Source of the DNA: Dermacentor variabilis
Lineage: Eukaryota > Arthropoda > Arachnida > Ixodida > Ixodidae
NCBI RefSeq assembly: GCF_050947875.1
Contig: NC_134568.1
Location: 259,047,115 to 259,111,114 of the forward strand
Reading direction: 5' to 3'
DNA length: 64,000 bases
Positions 10,555 to 21,122 of the stretch are shown piece by piece. The notes beneath the pieces were generated by a model. That model was given only the letters and a program-made list of their open reading frames with translations, had not been told where the DNA came from and ran no database searches. Numbering within the stretch: position 1 is the stretch's first letter; every line of letters starts with the position of its first letter. A program made the position numbers and the translations under genes.

Positions 10555-12207
10555 TCATGGGGGAAGGCTAGGTCGGGGCCCAGGGGCCGCAGCTAACGCC
10601 GTCCATTCTGCCAGCCTGGACTGTGATACTTGGTCGACACTTCTCAACGCTTTCTCCCATTCCTCGGGTGAGGGCGCTAGCCGCAGGAGCTCTTTTGGGG
10701 CGGATGGCGGTCGCATCCCCATAGAATGTGATCCTGTCCAGCCTGTGCTAAGCCGCAAAACGTACATTTTGAGACGCTGTCATCCTTCAGGATGGCCGCT
10801 AGTCTCCTGGGGCTGAGCACGCTGCACGTTTGAGCTCGGCGCAGAGTCACGGCCTGTTGTCAGTTTAGGCCGCCGCATGGAGGCGAGTAAATCTGTCGTT
10901 CCTCTCTTTGTCGACGGAGATGATCTCCGTAACTTAGTGAAAGGGTTTCAGGGTTTTCCGGAGGAGGCTGCCCCTCGGCCCGGTTAGTAGTTGCGCGGCT
11001 GTGAGGTGGGCAACTTCCTTACCGGTGTTTCCCTCGTGGCTAGGGACCCAGAGAAGCCTGATGCTTATCTCCGGCCTCTGTAGTCTTTCTGCCGCGGTTT
11101 GGCTTACTTGGCCCGATCTGAAGCTTTTGATCGCTGACATTGAGTCCGACACTATGAAGAGCGTCCCTGCGACTGCTGTCGCACTAGCAATGGCGGCCAC
11201 TTCCGCTTCCTAGACCTTGCTGCGATTTCCTCGGTTCGGAGGATCCGCCCCGTTCCGTCCACAGCCGCTATCGCATATGTGCCGTTCCCCACAGGCGAGG
11301 CGTCCACATATGCGGCTGGTTTGTGTGCTAGAGTCTTAAGGGATTCCGCGCGTGCGCGTCGGCGTCCCTTGTTGTGTTCTCCCAGGTTCTTCGGGAGTGG
11401 TGGAATGACCAGTTCCTAATGTCTCTCGGAATTTTCACTCTCCTGGTGGTTCCTGTGTGTGTGTAGAGGCGGGGGGGGGGAGATTCAGAAGTTGTAGGAT
11501 CTCATGCCCTTGCTGTGTGCATGAGCCTCCACCACTGCGCCGCTCTCTGCGCTTACACGATTTCAGTGACGGTGTTATGGAGCCCTAATTGCATCAGTCT
11601 TTCGTTGCTTGCCCATGTAGGAAGTCCGGCGGCTACTCTGTAGACTTAACGCAGTAAAGTGTCGATCTTTGCGATGTCGATCTTTCGTAGTTGAAGGAAA
11701 GGACATGTGTATGCTATCCTGCAGACCAAGTAAGCCTGGATTAGCCTGCATGCCTCTTTCTCTTGGAATCCAAACTTGCGGCCAGTAATACGTCGCAGCA
11801 GCCCGATTACCTGGCGAGAGGTGCTCGCCAGTCTCTTCATAGTTTCTTTGCACGAGTTCTTTTCCTCTAGGAAGAGCCCCGGTACTCTGATGGTGGCGAC
11901 CTGGGGTACTACTTCTTTATTGACTACTATTTGCAGCGTAGTTTTGATTGCCTGCGTTGTTTTGCCGGCAATAAACAGTTCTGACTTGGTAGAGGAGCAT
12001 TTGAGGCCGTCGCCGGCCACGTAGGCTTGTATACCGTTTGACGTATACCGTAGGCTTGCAATGCCTGTTTGACGGCCCTGGCATTGCCTTGCCTCGTCCA
12101 AATGGTAACATCGTCCGCATAGATGGCATGGCGGACGAGCGGGATCTTGTTAAGTTCCTTGGGAAGGTTCCTCATAGCACAGTTGAAAAGAAAAGGAGAT
12201 AGTACTT
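10555..12207 (-). pseudogene. LINE late RT, RNase H and C-terminus
   Basis: On the minus strand the RT thumb/palm region holds SPFLFNCAMRNLPKELN and the catalytic box AIYADDVTIWT (about 12137-12105). It is followed, after frameshifts, by parts with KEACRLIQAYLVCRIAYT. RNase H remnants lie at 11200-10934, with SDSMSAIKSF and LLWVPSHEGNTGKEVAH. The C-terminal piece at 10767-10555 resembles the tail of such LINEs. A poly-G run lies near 11470. Several frame shifts separate these pieces, so no full-length protein is possible. The region upstream of SPFLF that should hold the first RT motifs is replaced by a Gypsy LTR at 12208. Confidence 0.75.
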
Positions 12208-12365
12208 GTAACGTATGGTAGTTCGAGCATTGAAACTGATTATGGTTGATTGTGTTGAGAACGCACACACATTTATTTCAACGAAACTGCAGCCATCTTG
12301 GAAGCCCCCTTGAACCCCAGGGTTGCCTTCCTTCATTCCAAAGAGTGATATACATGGACACTACA
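12208..12365 (-). repeat. Gypsy 3' LTR (158 bp)
   Basis: On the minus strand it starts TGTAGTGTCCATGTATATCA and ends CATACGTTACA. A purine-rich tract, CTGAGGGGATGA, lies just upstream, as expected for a polypurine primer. It contains AATAAA near its end. No second LTR remains for comparison. Confidence 0.65.
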
Positions 12366-12388
12366 TCATCCCCTCAGGGAAGGAAAAA

Positions 12389-14987
12389 TTAGTTTTGCTT
12401 AAACACAAAGTCTTTCAGGTGCCTAGGTCGTTGCCTGGATCGTTGCGGGTACCGCTGTGAGACGGCCTTGGGAGCTGCTGATATGGCTTGGCTAGGAGTA
12501 GCTATGCTGGGGGTTGGAAGGTCACTGTTACTTGGCACAGCTTCATCATCCAGATATGGCATGTCGGTCTGGTCCTGATGTCGTTCCACTTGAACTGTGC
12601 TTGCATCTTTGAAGAAACTTGAGTTGCGACAAATCGACACTCCATCTCTGGACGCTGTGATTCTGGAGCCATTGACTTTGGTGATTGTGTATGGGTGTGG
12701 ATCATAGTAAGTCGAAAACTTGTTTGACCTATCCTGTTTGCAGAGAACTTGTTGTCCCACACACAGCTGGTTGTTACTCGCATGCCTCCGAGTGTCGACG
12801 TACCACTTGTTGTATGCTTTTCTTTTAGTGTCATTCTGTCTGGCCTCATAGTGAGCCGATTTGTGAGTACCAGCGAAGGTGTCGATAGAAGATTCTTCAT
12901 GGGTCTCCCAAACAGAAGTTCAAACGGAGATTTTCCTGTGGAACTGTGGGGTGGGGAGCTATAAGCCAGCAGGAACGACTGAAGCTCATTGGTCCAATCC
13001 AAGTGGCTGACACGACTTGCGAGTATAGACTTCTTGAGGGTGCGCATGAATCTTTCGGCTTCCCCATAAGCCTCTGGCCACCGTAGAGTGATGCGGTGAT
13101 GCTTGAACCCGAGCTCGATGGCGAACTCTGCAAAACTCTCACTCTGAAATGGTGAGCCATTGTCTGACTTTACAACTTCTGGACAGCCGAACTGAGCGAA
13201 AACAGTGCGCAGTTGCTTGACGACTGCAGGTGCTGCAAGAGTGTGTAGGATGCTAACAAGTGGGTACTTGGAGAAATCATCCACCACTGCTATGGCATAC
13301 TTGCCATCAGGGAAAGGGCCAGCAAAATGTAACGACAGTTCAGTCCACGGGCCTCGAGGCAGCTCCTGGATTGGTAAGGGATCTCGAAGGTGTACTGCTG
13401 TGTTCGCTTGGCCTGCCAGGCAACTCTTAACTGTCTGGTCCACTAAAGAGTCTATCCCTAGAAACCACGCTTTCTCACGCAACAGCTGTTTTGTCTTGAC
13501 AATGCCTTGGTGTCCTCGATGTGCAAGATGCACCGCCATAGTGTGAAGTTGTGCCGGCAGTACTATCCGCGGGCCTCTTAACACAAGGCCTTCTTTGGAG
13601 ACTGACAGTTCTGTCGCAACGCGAGAGAAGGGCCTCAGATTTGTGGTCTTCCAATCTTTGCCTTGCTGGGGTTGCTTTAGGGCTTTCTTGAGCGAGTTCA
13701 TCACCGGGTCAGTGAGCGTTGCTTCGGTTGCCTTCTCTCTGGTCATGGCACGAGGCAGGCTATGAGACACAATGAAGTTCACGTACTGTTCGGCGACAGA
13801 CTCCATGAACCGAAATGGTGACGTGGAGTTTACTGGGTGTCGGGACAAGTAGTCAGATGGGTTACTTGGACCACTAGTGTGTTGCACTTCAAAGGTGTAT
13901 TGTTGAATTCGAAGTGCCAAACGCTCCAGCCGTGCTGAAGACAGGGAGCGAGGGTTGCTGAGAATGCTGACCAATGGCTTGGGGTCTGTCAGTAGGCAGA
14001 ATGCTGTCCCATACAGGTAGATGTGAAAATGCTCAATTCTCCACACCACGGCCAGCATTTCCCGTTCAATTTGAGAGTAGCGTGCCTCCACAGGAGAAGG
14101 AGCACGACTCCCATATGCTACCACTCTGGTTTAGCTTCCGGATGTCTGCGTGAGAATGGCGCCAAGGCCATGAGAAGCAGCATCTACAACGAGTGTGATG
14201 TTCTTTCCTGGATCGAAGTAGGCGAGAGCTGTGGCCTCGGAAAGCTTTCTCTTCAGTTCGTCCAGGGCGTCTTGCTGTATGTCTGTCCTACACCAGTCCT
14301 CTCCTTTGGCCGTGAGTTTCCTGAGTGGTTGGGTGAGGTGGGCCAAGTTGGGTATGAACCGACCACAGTAGTTAACGAGCCCGAGGAGACTCTTCATTTC
14401 AGTGGCGCTGGGAGGTGGTGACGCACCTTAGTGCATCACCACCTTAGTGGGGTCCGGTTGCACACCATTGCTGGAGAACACATGCCCGAAAAATGTAAGT
14501 TCCCGTTGGTAGAACTTGCATTTCTTGACGTTCAGTGTGAGACCACTTGCAAGTAGGCATTCCAGTGTGGCCTTCAAAGCCTTATCATGCTCTTTCTCAG
14601 TCTTTTCATACACCAATATGTCATCGCTTACGTTGAGCACGTTGGGGATGTTAGTTAGAACCTGACGGATGGTGTCTTGAAACACTTCGGCTGATGAGTT
14701 GATTGCGAAGTTGAGTCTCTTGTATCGGAAGAGCCCAGCATGTGTGGAGAAAGTGGTGATCACACGGGATGATGCGTCAAGTTCTAGTTGGTGGTACCCA
14801 TCTTTCAGATAGAGTTTAGAGAATTAGATGGAGCCGTTCAAAGCAACAAAGATGTCATCCACTGTGGGTGTGACATGTCTCTCACGCTGGATAGCTTGGT
14901 TGGCACAGCGCATGTCAACACACATTCGAATGTGCTCAGGGTCATGTGGCTTCGGTACTGCCACAATTGGTGATACCCAGGGGGTTG
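12389..14987 (-). pseudogene. Gypsy pol: RT, RNase H, integrase
   Basis: RT N-terminal motifs (VPKPHDPEHIRMCVDMR region, about 14970-14900) are followed by an in-frame stop near 14826. The palm box VSDDILVY lies at about 14635-14610, a variant of the usual YxDD. RNase H (14230-13820) has FDPGKNITLVVDAASHG and YSQIEREMLAVVW, then the primer-grip end DYLSRHP. The integrase zinc-binding region has HRGHQGIVKTKQLLREKAWF but its last Cys is Gly (SCLAGQ). The core keeps VKSDNG and the catalytic Glu in YGEAERFMR, while the first catalytic Asp is replaced by His (LSLHFAGPF). Stops and these substitutions show it is inactive. The C-terminus, in another frame at 12760-12389, ends RPRHLKDFVFKQN. Confidence 0.8.
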
Positions 14988-16560
14988 GTCACACCTGATT
15001 GAATAGGCCGGTTAGGCTTCTAATTGTCCGGTCATCGAGGTTGCGCAGCATTTTATTTGTTATGCCGTCTGGCCCCGCCGCCGAGGTGGTTTTTAGATCG
15101 GCTAGCGTAGCTCTTACCTCAGCCTCGGTTATGTCGGCATCTATGCTCTCATTCGCTTCGCCAGTGTACTCTGCGTACGCCAGCTCATTTGCTTCTGTAT
15201 TAAAATAGCGGCTGGTGAGCTCTTGTATGATATCTTGCTCCGAGGCCGGATGCGCCCAAAGGAGCCGATTGACCTTCTTGGCCGTTGCCCCTCTGCTGCT
15301 ATCGGGATCGAGCAAATGTCTAAACAAGAACCAGGGGTTCTTCGAGCCGAGCTCGCCATTTAGCCTGTTGCACAGCTGCATCCATAGAGCCGAATTTAGC
15401 TCGCGTGAATACTCCAGTACTTCCGCCACAGCCTGAGCCAATGCTAGTTTAAGCAGGGACTCTGGTTTAAGTGTGCGGTTATGTTTGTGCTTCATCCATT
15501 CTGCATGGAGAGTCTGCTGCCCTTCCCAGAGGCTGATCAGCTTAGAGTCGGGCCTGGGGCCATCTTCCTCGGTGGGCACCTTCATCGTGGCTTCTTCCGC
15601 ATCTTGGAGGAGCTGCGCCGTCCACTCGTTTAGGATTAAGACGGCAAGCTGGGCGAGTTGGTGATTGAACATGTTCCTATGGGTGGGCAGCGCAACCCGG
15701 AACCCGGCTGCTCTCGTGTTGTGTACTTCCTCTCGTCCTTCGTCCGAGTTGCGCTGCCCACCCATAGGAACATGTTCACTCGTTTAGGTCTTTAATCTTC
15801 GTTGCTGCCTGACGGTTGCGTTTGAATATAAATTGGTCCCACTTGGTATGTTTGACGACCAATTTCTTCTTTTTATTATACCCCGCAGCAGGTATTCTAA
15901 TGTCCAGGACATAACGATCACTGCCCAAATTGAGGCCTGTATTGGACCACGTCGCGCCCTCCACTTGCCGGACGAAGGTCAGATCGGGAGTGGTGTTTCG
16001 CGACACGCTGTTGCCAATACGTGTCGGCTGCGTGGGATCTGTGAGCAGGGTCAAATCGTGGTTGTTGGCCAAATTCGCTATCGACACTCCCTTCTTGGTA
16101 TTTCGCGGGTAGCCCCACATGATATGGCTTGCATTAAAGTCTGCCAGGACGACGAGCTGGGCTTGTGCCGCCTCTTTCCTCGCTTTTCTAATGATTGTGG
16201 GGAAGGGGATAGTATTGCACTTTGGCGGGCTGTATATGTCTAGTATATAGAGGCATTTATGCCTCCTGTTTTGGGGCATTAGCTGCACAAAGATGTAGTG
16301 CAGATTTTCGATTTCTAAGTCGATTTGCATTGCAGTGATGTTTCGATGCACAGCAATGGCTGTTCTTGCACTCGGTTTCTTACTTGTAGAGAGCTCATTA
16401 AAACAGGTATAGCCCGTTATTTTGATTGCCGATTCTGTTTCCTGTAGCGCGATGACATCGACCTTGGGGTCGAGGTCCGCCATTGCGAACTGCAGCGCTG
16501 CCCTCTTTTTGGCAAACAACCTGCAGTTCTACTGCAATATCCTAACTTGCTCCGCCATCC
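14988..16560 (-). pseudogene. LINE ORF2 endonuclease and early RT
   Basis: Endonuclease motifs on the minus strand are DVIALQETES (catalytic Glu, about 16460), AQLVVLADFNASHIMWG and TTPDLTFV. The usual SDH is changed to SDRY (GLNLGSDRYVLDI), losing the catalytic His. The frame IKDLNE should continue into WTAQLLQDAEEA; instead the 142-bp insertion 15635-15776 intervenes and introduces a stop. The linker and early RT then run to TSAAGPDGITNKMLRNL and stop at GLFNQV, where the Gypsy fragment begins. Confidence 0.75.
15635..15776. mobile_element. 142-bp foldback insertion with 12-bp direct repeat
   Basis: CACTCGTTTAGG occurs at 15623-15634 and 15777-15788, flanking an insert absent from the normal LINE reading frame (DLNE joins WTAQLL when it is removed). 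Arms of 31 bp, 15666-15696 and 15748-15778, are perfect inverted copies beginning TGAACATGTTCCTATGGGTG, separated by 51 bp. The right arm runs 2 bp into the direct repeat. It is either a tiny foldback transposon or a template-switched repair product. Confidence 0.8.
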
Positions 16561-16981
16561 CCTATGCGGAATACCATGGACCTGGCGTCGGGCGCTTCTG
16601 TGGGGATGCCGTGCCCGTCGTGAGGTCGTCCTGCATGACTCGTAGCCATGTTCAATGGTGGGGGAGAGGATTGCGGTGTCTCTGTGTTGCTGCCTAAGGT
16701 GGGTAGTATGCTGATGATTTCGGTTTTAAGCATATCATGCAAGGCTTTGAGTGTGTCTTGCATTACACACTGTATTGTGTTGCACCTTTCTTCTATGCTT
16801 TTCGCTAGGTTTGTCATTGTTTGTTCGACTGCTTCGACTCTTTGTTCGAGGCTGTTCGCGGGTTGTGCAGTGGAGTCTATATCTTCCGTTAGTTTCCTCT
16901 TAGCATTACGTGCCTTATCCACCTCCATGCTCGCCTCTGCGTTCCTGTGTACGGATGCGGCAGTTTCTCTAGCTGTAGCTG
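16542..16981 (-). pseudogene. LINE ORF1, C-terminal part
   Basis: The frame carries a predicted coiled-coil/charged segment, QRVEAVEQTMTNLAKSIEER, followed by TLKALHDMLKTEIISILP and a Pro-rich end. ORF1 proteins of LINEs commonly multimerise by coiled coils. The N-terminal part with zinc knuckles lies beyond the LTR element at 21123-22396. Confidence 0.6.
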
Positions 16982-17647
16982 TGTTGTGCCATTACCACAA
17001 GCCCGGATTCCGAATCCGCAAGATGGAGAATTTTCCTGCGAGCGCCCTTTGGACAAACCCGGGGCTGCGCCGAAAGGCACAGCGCCCTAATTCTCCCTTG
17101 ACAAGTCAAGATGCTGAGCCGTCAGGCAGTGGTGTCCTCCGGAGAAGCATCGGCGGGCAACATGTTCAAACGTGTCGCCAAGTGCCAGACAGCCCGGCGC
17201 CATACATCCCCTTCCCTGGAGGTCACCGCGCCCGCCAGTTTTGAACGGGGTGGCGAGCGTGATCGCTGGTTGGACCCCCCTCCGACGACCGTCGAGTGCT
17301 CACTTTGTATTGGGCCGTTTGAGTGACAATGGTTTCTGGGGGCTTATAAGCCGCGGCGCGCCGCCTGGAAAACCGGATCCGCCGACCCACCGGGAGCAGA
17401 GTGCCGCTCTCGACTGGAGTGAGATGTGTCACGCGTTTTCGCCGGACGTCGCCGTGCGAGAACAGTCGCGTTTGCTGTGAGCTCTCGGCCCCAGTGCCGA
17501 TCCCTTCATGTCCTGTATAATGACCTGTATATAGTGTATAAAGTCCCTTTTGTTATTCTCACCGACGCCTGACTCGGAGTCTTCGCTACCAACGCTCTGT
17601 CACGAAACGGGTGACGAGCGTTACGGGACCACCTCAAAGTCGTAACA
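16982..17647 (+). repeat. 5' LTR
   Basis: Starts TGTTGTGCCATTACCACAAG and ends CAAAGTCGTAACA. TATA-like sequences (TGTATAATG and TATATAGTGTATAAAG, about 17514-17545) near the 3' part may serve as promoter or processing signals. Open frames inside the LTR repeat exactly in the other LTR and are not genes. Confidence 0.9.
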
Positions 17648-17948
17648 GTGGATGGCAGCTACGGGATTGACCGGCATCAGCTACCTCGGCGCGGTGAGTG
17701 CCTGAAGTTTACCTCAAACACCAGACTTTCTCTGACACAGGTTATAGTAGCTTAGGGAAGGATTTGGTGTTGCATTGTGATAACCTTGTGTGTTTCAAGC
17801 CTAGTAAGAGTGTTTTGAAAACCAGGGGATGCTGAGGGGGTAAACAGGGCAGTGTGTGAAATACTTGCATATGTCTTACTAGTAGCATTATAGTAGCGTA
17901 CAGCAGGTATATTCAAAAAGGGTAAACAGCAGGAGGACAGTGTGAACG

Positions 17949-19889
17949 ATGGAGAAGTACAAGGTGAAGGAACTTCTCGAAATTTGTGAGGAGTTGGGCA
18001 TTGAGTTGGGCTCAACCAAAAGAAAGAATGCGATCCTTGAGGTCATGAAAACTGGGGACGTAACGGCTGAGGAAGCCGCAGAGGCCTTGGCGGGTATCAA
18101 TGAACGTCGTTGCGAGCAGGAAAGGAAAGAAAAGGAGGAAAGGGAGGAGAGGAGAGAAAAGGAACGTCGCGAGGAGGAAAAGGAGGAAAGGAGAGAGAGA
18201 GAACGTCGCGAGCACGAGCTTAAAATGAAAGAGTTGGAGATCCGAAATAACTCGCCCGCGCCTGGTCTCACTTCTAATGTTCCGAGAATACGCGATCAAC
18301 TTCCACCCTTTGTCGTCGGAGAGGATATGGCCAAATACCTCGTGAAATTTGAGCACGTGTGCGAACGGAATAGCATTGAGCGATCCCTCTGGGCACAGAA
18401 TCTGTTAGCCTTGCTTCCTGGGGAGGCATCAGACGTAATAACTTGCTTATCGAAAGAGGCGTTTGAGAGCTACAGTGATGTGAAGGAAGCGCTACTGCGG
18501 AAGTACAAATTGTCGCCCGAAGCTTTCCGGCAGAGGTTCCGGTATGCAAAAAAGGGCAAGGAGCCGAATGTTGACTTCGCGTTTCGTCTAAAAGCCGACT
18601 TGGTGGAATGGCTGAAGGGCGAAGAGGTTTACGACGACCGCGACAAAATTGTCGAATGCATCGCGTTGGAGCAGTTCTACCGTTGCATTGATGAGGATGT
18701 CCGGCTCTGGCTGCAAGATAGGCTAAAAGAGGTTAAGCTAAACAAGGCAGCAGAGTTAGCGGAAGAGTATTACACCCGCCGCAGCTTGCACAGCAAGGCA
18801 GTGCGCGTAGAAAAAGCAGATAGGAGAGATGGGTTTTCCGGGAAGCCCGAAAAACGGAAGCCGTTAACTTGTTACAATTGCAAAAAGCAAGGGCACATCG
18901 CTGCAAACTGCCCAGAGAAAATTGCTTTTGCAACAAAACAGCGAAACGATGCGACGCGTTATTGTGAAGAACGGAAACCGTTAACCTGTTACAATTGCAA
19001 ACAGCAAGGGCACATCGCTGCGGACTGCCAAGAGAAAATTGCTTTTGCAACGATACAGGAAACGCACAAGAACATACGACTATTGGAGCCCTATGTGCAG
19101 GAAACTAAAGTAAACGGTAAGAAGTGCCGAGCACTTAGGGACTCTGCAGCAACTATGGACGTGGTCCACCCGTCCTTCGTCTCCTCGAGTGATTTTACGG
19201 GAGAGTGCGCTAGGATACGGCAAGTGGCCGAGGAGGACAGTGTCAGTTTACCGATCGCAACGGTTAGCATTGAAGGAGCGTTTGGGAAACTTAACACTGA
19301 AGCCGCTGTGTCTGCCGCCCTCCCGGAGCACTTTTCCTACCTCTTCTCAAATAGCTCGGAGCAGCTGCTGAAGGATCAGGGCAAATCATTCTTTGCCGAC
19401 GTGGCGTACATGGCCCTCACGCGATCCAAAGCGCGCCCGCTGTCGAGGGAACTTGACTTTGCGTCGGTGAGCGAAAGGCGGTGCGGCACCCGGACTGATC
19501 AAGGTAACCTGAGTGGCGAGCAGTCACGGGAGAGGCAGAGCTCGGAGGCTGGCGTAGGCGAGCGGGTCCTGGAAGTGAGTGGGAGTGACGCGTGCAGTGC
19601 TAGCCGCGATATAGACGCGACGCCGCAATTAGGCGACGCGGGCTCCACACTCGCTCCGGTTTCCGCCAGCTGGCAGGAGCAGGCGGCAGTTGAAAGAGAA
19701 ACTCTGATTCGCGAGCAACAGGAAGACTGTTCACTAGCCGATCTGAGGAAGAGCGTCAAACGGGGAGTGGAAAAAAAGTGGGTTTCATTTGGCAAGGAAT
19801 CTGGCTTATCGTACCGCCGCTACACGGATAAGCAGGGTCGCAAATATAAGCAGCTTCGGATTCCGCGAAAATATCGCCGGGAAAAATGA
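17949..19889 (+). CDS. Gag-protease-like polyprotein of LTR retrotransposon
   Basis: An uninterrupted 646-codon frame from an ATG preceded by GTGAACG. Residues 1-50 form a small helical domain (KVKELLEICEELGIELGSTK), followed by an extremely charged E/K/R stretch (about 55-100) likely to be a long helix. Residues 110-290 resemble a Gypsy retrotransposon capsid with GEDMAKYLVKFEHVCERNSI and FRQRFRYAKK. Two tandem CCHC knuckles, CYNCKKQGHIAANC (from residue 308) and CYNCKQQGHIAADC (from 347), bind nucleic acid. An aspartic-protease-like segment has ALRDSAATMDVVHPSFV, where DSAAT replaces the usual D-S/T-G. The C-terminus resembles the integrase N-terminal zone, then stops at PRKYRREK with no RT before it, so pol was deleted. 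It probably still makes virus-like particles (inference). Confidence 0.8.
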   Translation: MEKYKVKELLEICEELGIELGSTKRKNAILEVMKTGDVTAEEAAEALAGINERRCEQERKEKEEREERREKERREEEKEERRERERREHELKMKELEIRNNSPAPGLTSNVPRIRDQLPPFVVGEDMAKYLVKFEHVCERNSIERSLWAQNLLALLPGEASDVITCLSKEAFESYSDVKEALLRKYKLSPEAFRQRFRYAKKGKEPNVDFAFRLKADLVEWLKGEEVYDDRDKIVECIALEQFYRCIDEDVRLWLQDRLKEVKLNKAAELAEEYYTRRSLHSKAVRVEKADRRDGFSGKPEKRKPLTCYNCKKQGHIAANCPEKIAFATKQRNDATRYCEERKPLTCYNCKQQGHIAADCQEKIAFATIQETHKNIRLLEPYVQETKVNGKKCRALRDSAATMDVVHPSFVSSSDFTGECARIRQVAEEDSVSLPIATVSIEGAFGKLNTEAAVSAALPEHFSYLFSNSSEQLLKDQGKSFFADVAYMALTRSKARPLSRELDFASVSERRCGTRTDQGNLSGEQSRERQSSEAGVGERVLEVSGSDACSASRDIDATPQLGDAGSTLAPVSASWQEQAAVERETLIREQQEDCSLADLRKSVKRGVEKKWVSFGKESGLSYRRYTDKQGRKYKQLRIPRKYRREK

Positions 19890-20452
19890 ATGACCTCATT
19901 GGCTTCCTCAGTAGTATGTTTTCGGTCCAAGTGATTTCAAGGGGACCATTCTATTTGTCATTGTTATTGCTGATTATTAATTGTTCCTGATCTTTTGATG
20001 TGTTGTTCATTTGAAAAAGGGTTGTTTGAGCCTTGTATACTAGATCGTACACCTGCCTCTTGTTGCAGCGGGAGCAAAAAGGGGGATAGCAATTCAGTTA
20101 GGTTGATTTGAATTATAGCCTTGTCTGGTGTTTGACGGGAGACGGAGGGCACTTGTTCGTGTTGGGTGTTGCCTTTTGCCGGTCGGTTTTGCAAGCTGCA
20201 GAACGACCAATCGGGACCAGTGGCGAGAAGCAAGGGCTTAGGAACGACCCGAGCGGAGCTGGTTGAGGTGCCTTGGCGACAACGCGGTGAGCCGAGCTCC
20301 TGTCCTGGCGAGTGGGACCTGGGCACGTGAAGTGACCTGGCGTCCCGACACTGGACGTAAACTTGGACGAGCCTGACGAACGTGCGCGCCTGGCATCCGA
20401 GCCACGTGGAGGCAGCTCGTCTTCCCGGCGCCTTATCTGAGGGCGGGGATGC

Positions 20453-21118
20453 TGTTGTGCCATTACCACAAGCCCGGATTCCGAATCCGCAAGATGGAGA
20501 ATTTTCCTGCGAGCGCCCTTTGGACAAACCCGGGGCTGCGCCGAAAGGCACAGCGCCCTAATTCTCCCTTGACAAGTCAAGATGCTGAGCCGTCAGGCAG
20601 TGGTGTCCTCCGGAGAAGCATCGGCGGGCAACATGTTCAAACGTGTCGCCAAGTGCCAGACAGCCCGGCGCCATACATCCCCTTCCCTGGAGGTCACCGC
20701 GCCCGCCAGTTTTGAACGGGGTGGCGAGCGTGATCGCTGGTTGGACCCCCCTCCGACGACCGTCGAGTGCTCACTTTGTATTGGGCCGTTTGAGTGACAA
20801 TGGTTTCTGGGGGCTTATAAGCCGCGGCGCGCCGCCTGGAAAACCGGATCCGCCGACCCACCGGGAGCAGAGTGCCGCTCTCGACTGGAGTGAGATGTGT
20901 CACGCGTTTTCGCCGGACGTCGCCGTGCGAGAACAGTCGCGTTTGCTGTGAGCTCTCGGCCCCAGTGCCGATCCCTTCATGTCCTGTATAATGACCTGTA
21001 TATAGTGTATAAAGTCCCTTTTGTTATTCTCACCGACGCCTGACTCGGAGTCTTCGCTACCAACGCTCTGTCACGAAACGGGTGACGAGCGCTACGGGAC
21101 CACCTCAAAGTCGTAACA
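20453..21118 (+). repeat. 3' LTR
   Basis: Same length as the 5' LTR. The one difference I found is GAGCGCTACGG here against GAGCGTTACGG at 17618-17628. It is preceded by a purine tract and followed by the GCTG duplication. Confidence 0.9.
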
Positions 21119-21122
21119 GCTG

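Larger units (their letters stand above)
12208..14987 (-). mobile_element. Gypsy element fragment inside LINE
   Basis: A minus-strand pol gene followed by one LTR-like end. The 5' LTR, gag and protease are absent: the element starts in the RT N-terminus, directly against LINE RT sequence at 14988. About 200 residues of LINE RT expected between the flanks are also missing, so insertion was followed or accompanied by a deletion covering both elements. Confidence 0.7.
16982..21118 (+). mobile_element. Young LTR retrotransposon, gag-only
   Basis: Two 666-bp LTRs (16982-17647 and 20453-21118) bound a 2.8-kb internal region with one long gag-protease frame. The target duplication is GCTG (16978-16981 and 21119-21122), and the site lies within ORF1 of the minus-strand LINE. 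A purine-rich tract, GAGGGCGGGGATGC, precedes the 3' LTR. RT, RNase H and integrase are absent apart from a short integrase N-terminal-like end, so the copy would need enzymes from a relative. I saw one base change between the LTRs. Confidence 0.9.

Noticed and set aside
17111..17480. Two open frames repeated at 20582-20951
   Set aside because: They lie within the two LTRs, and identity simply reflects LTR identity; no retroviral gene is expected there.
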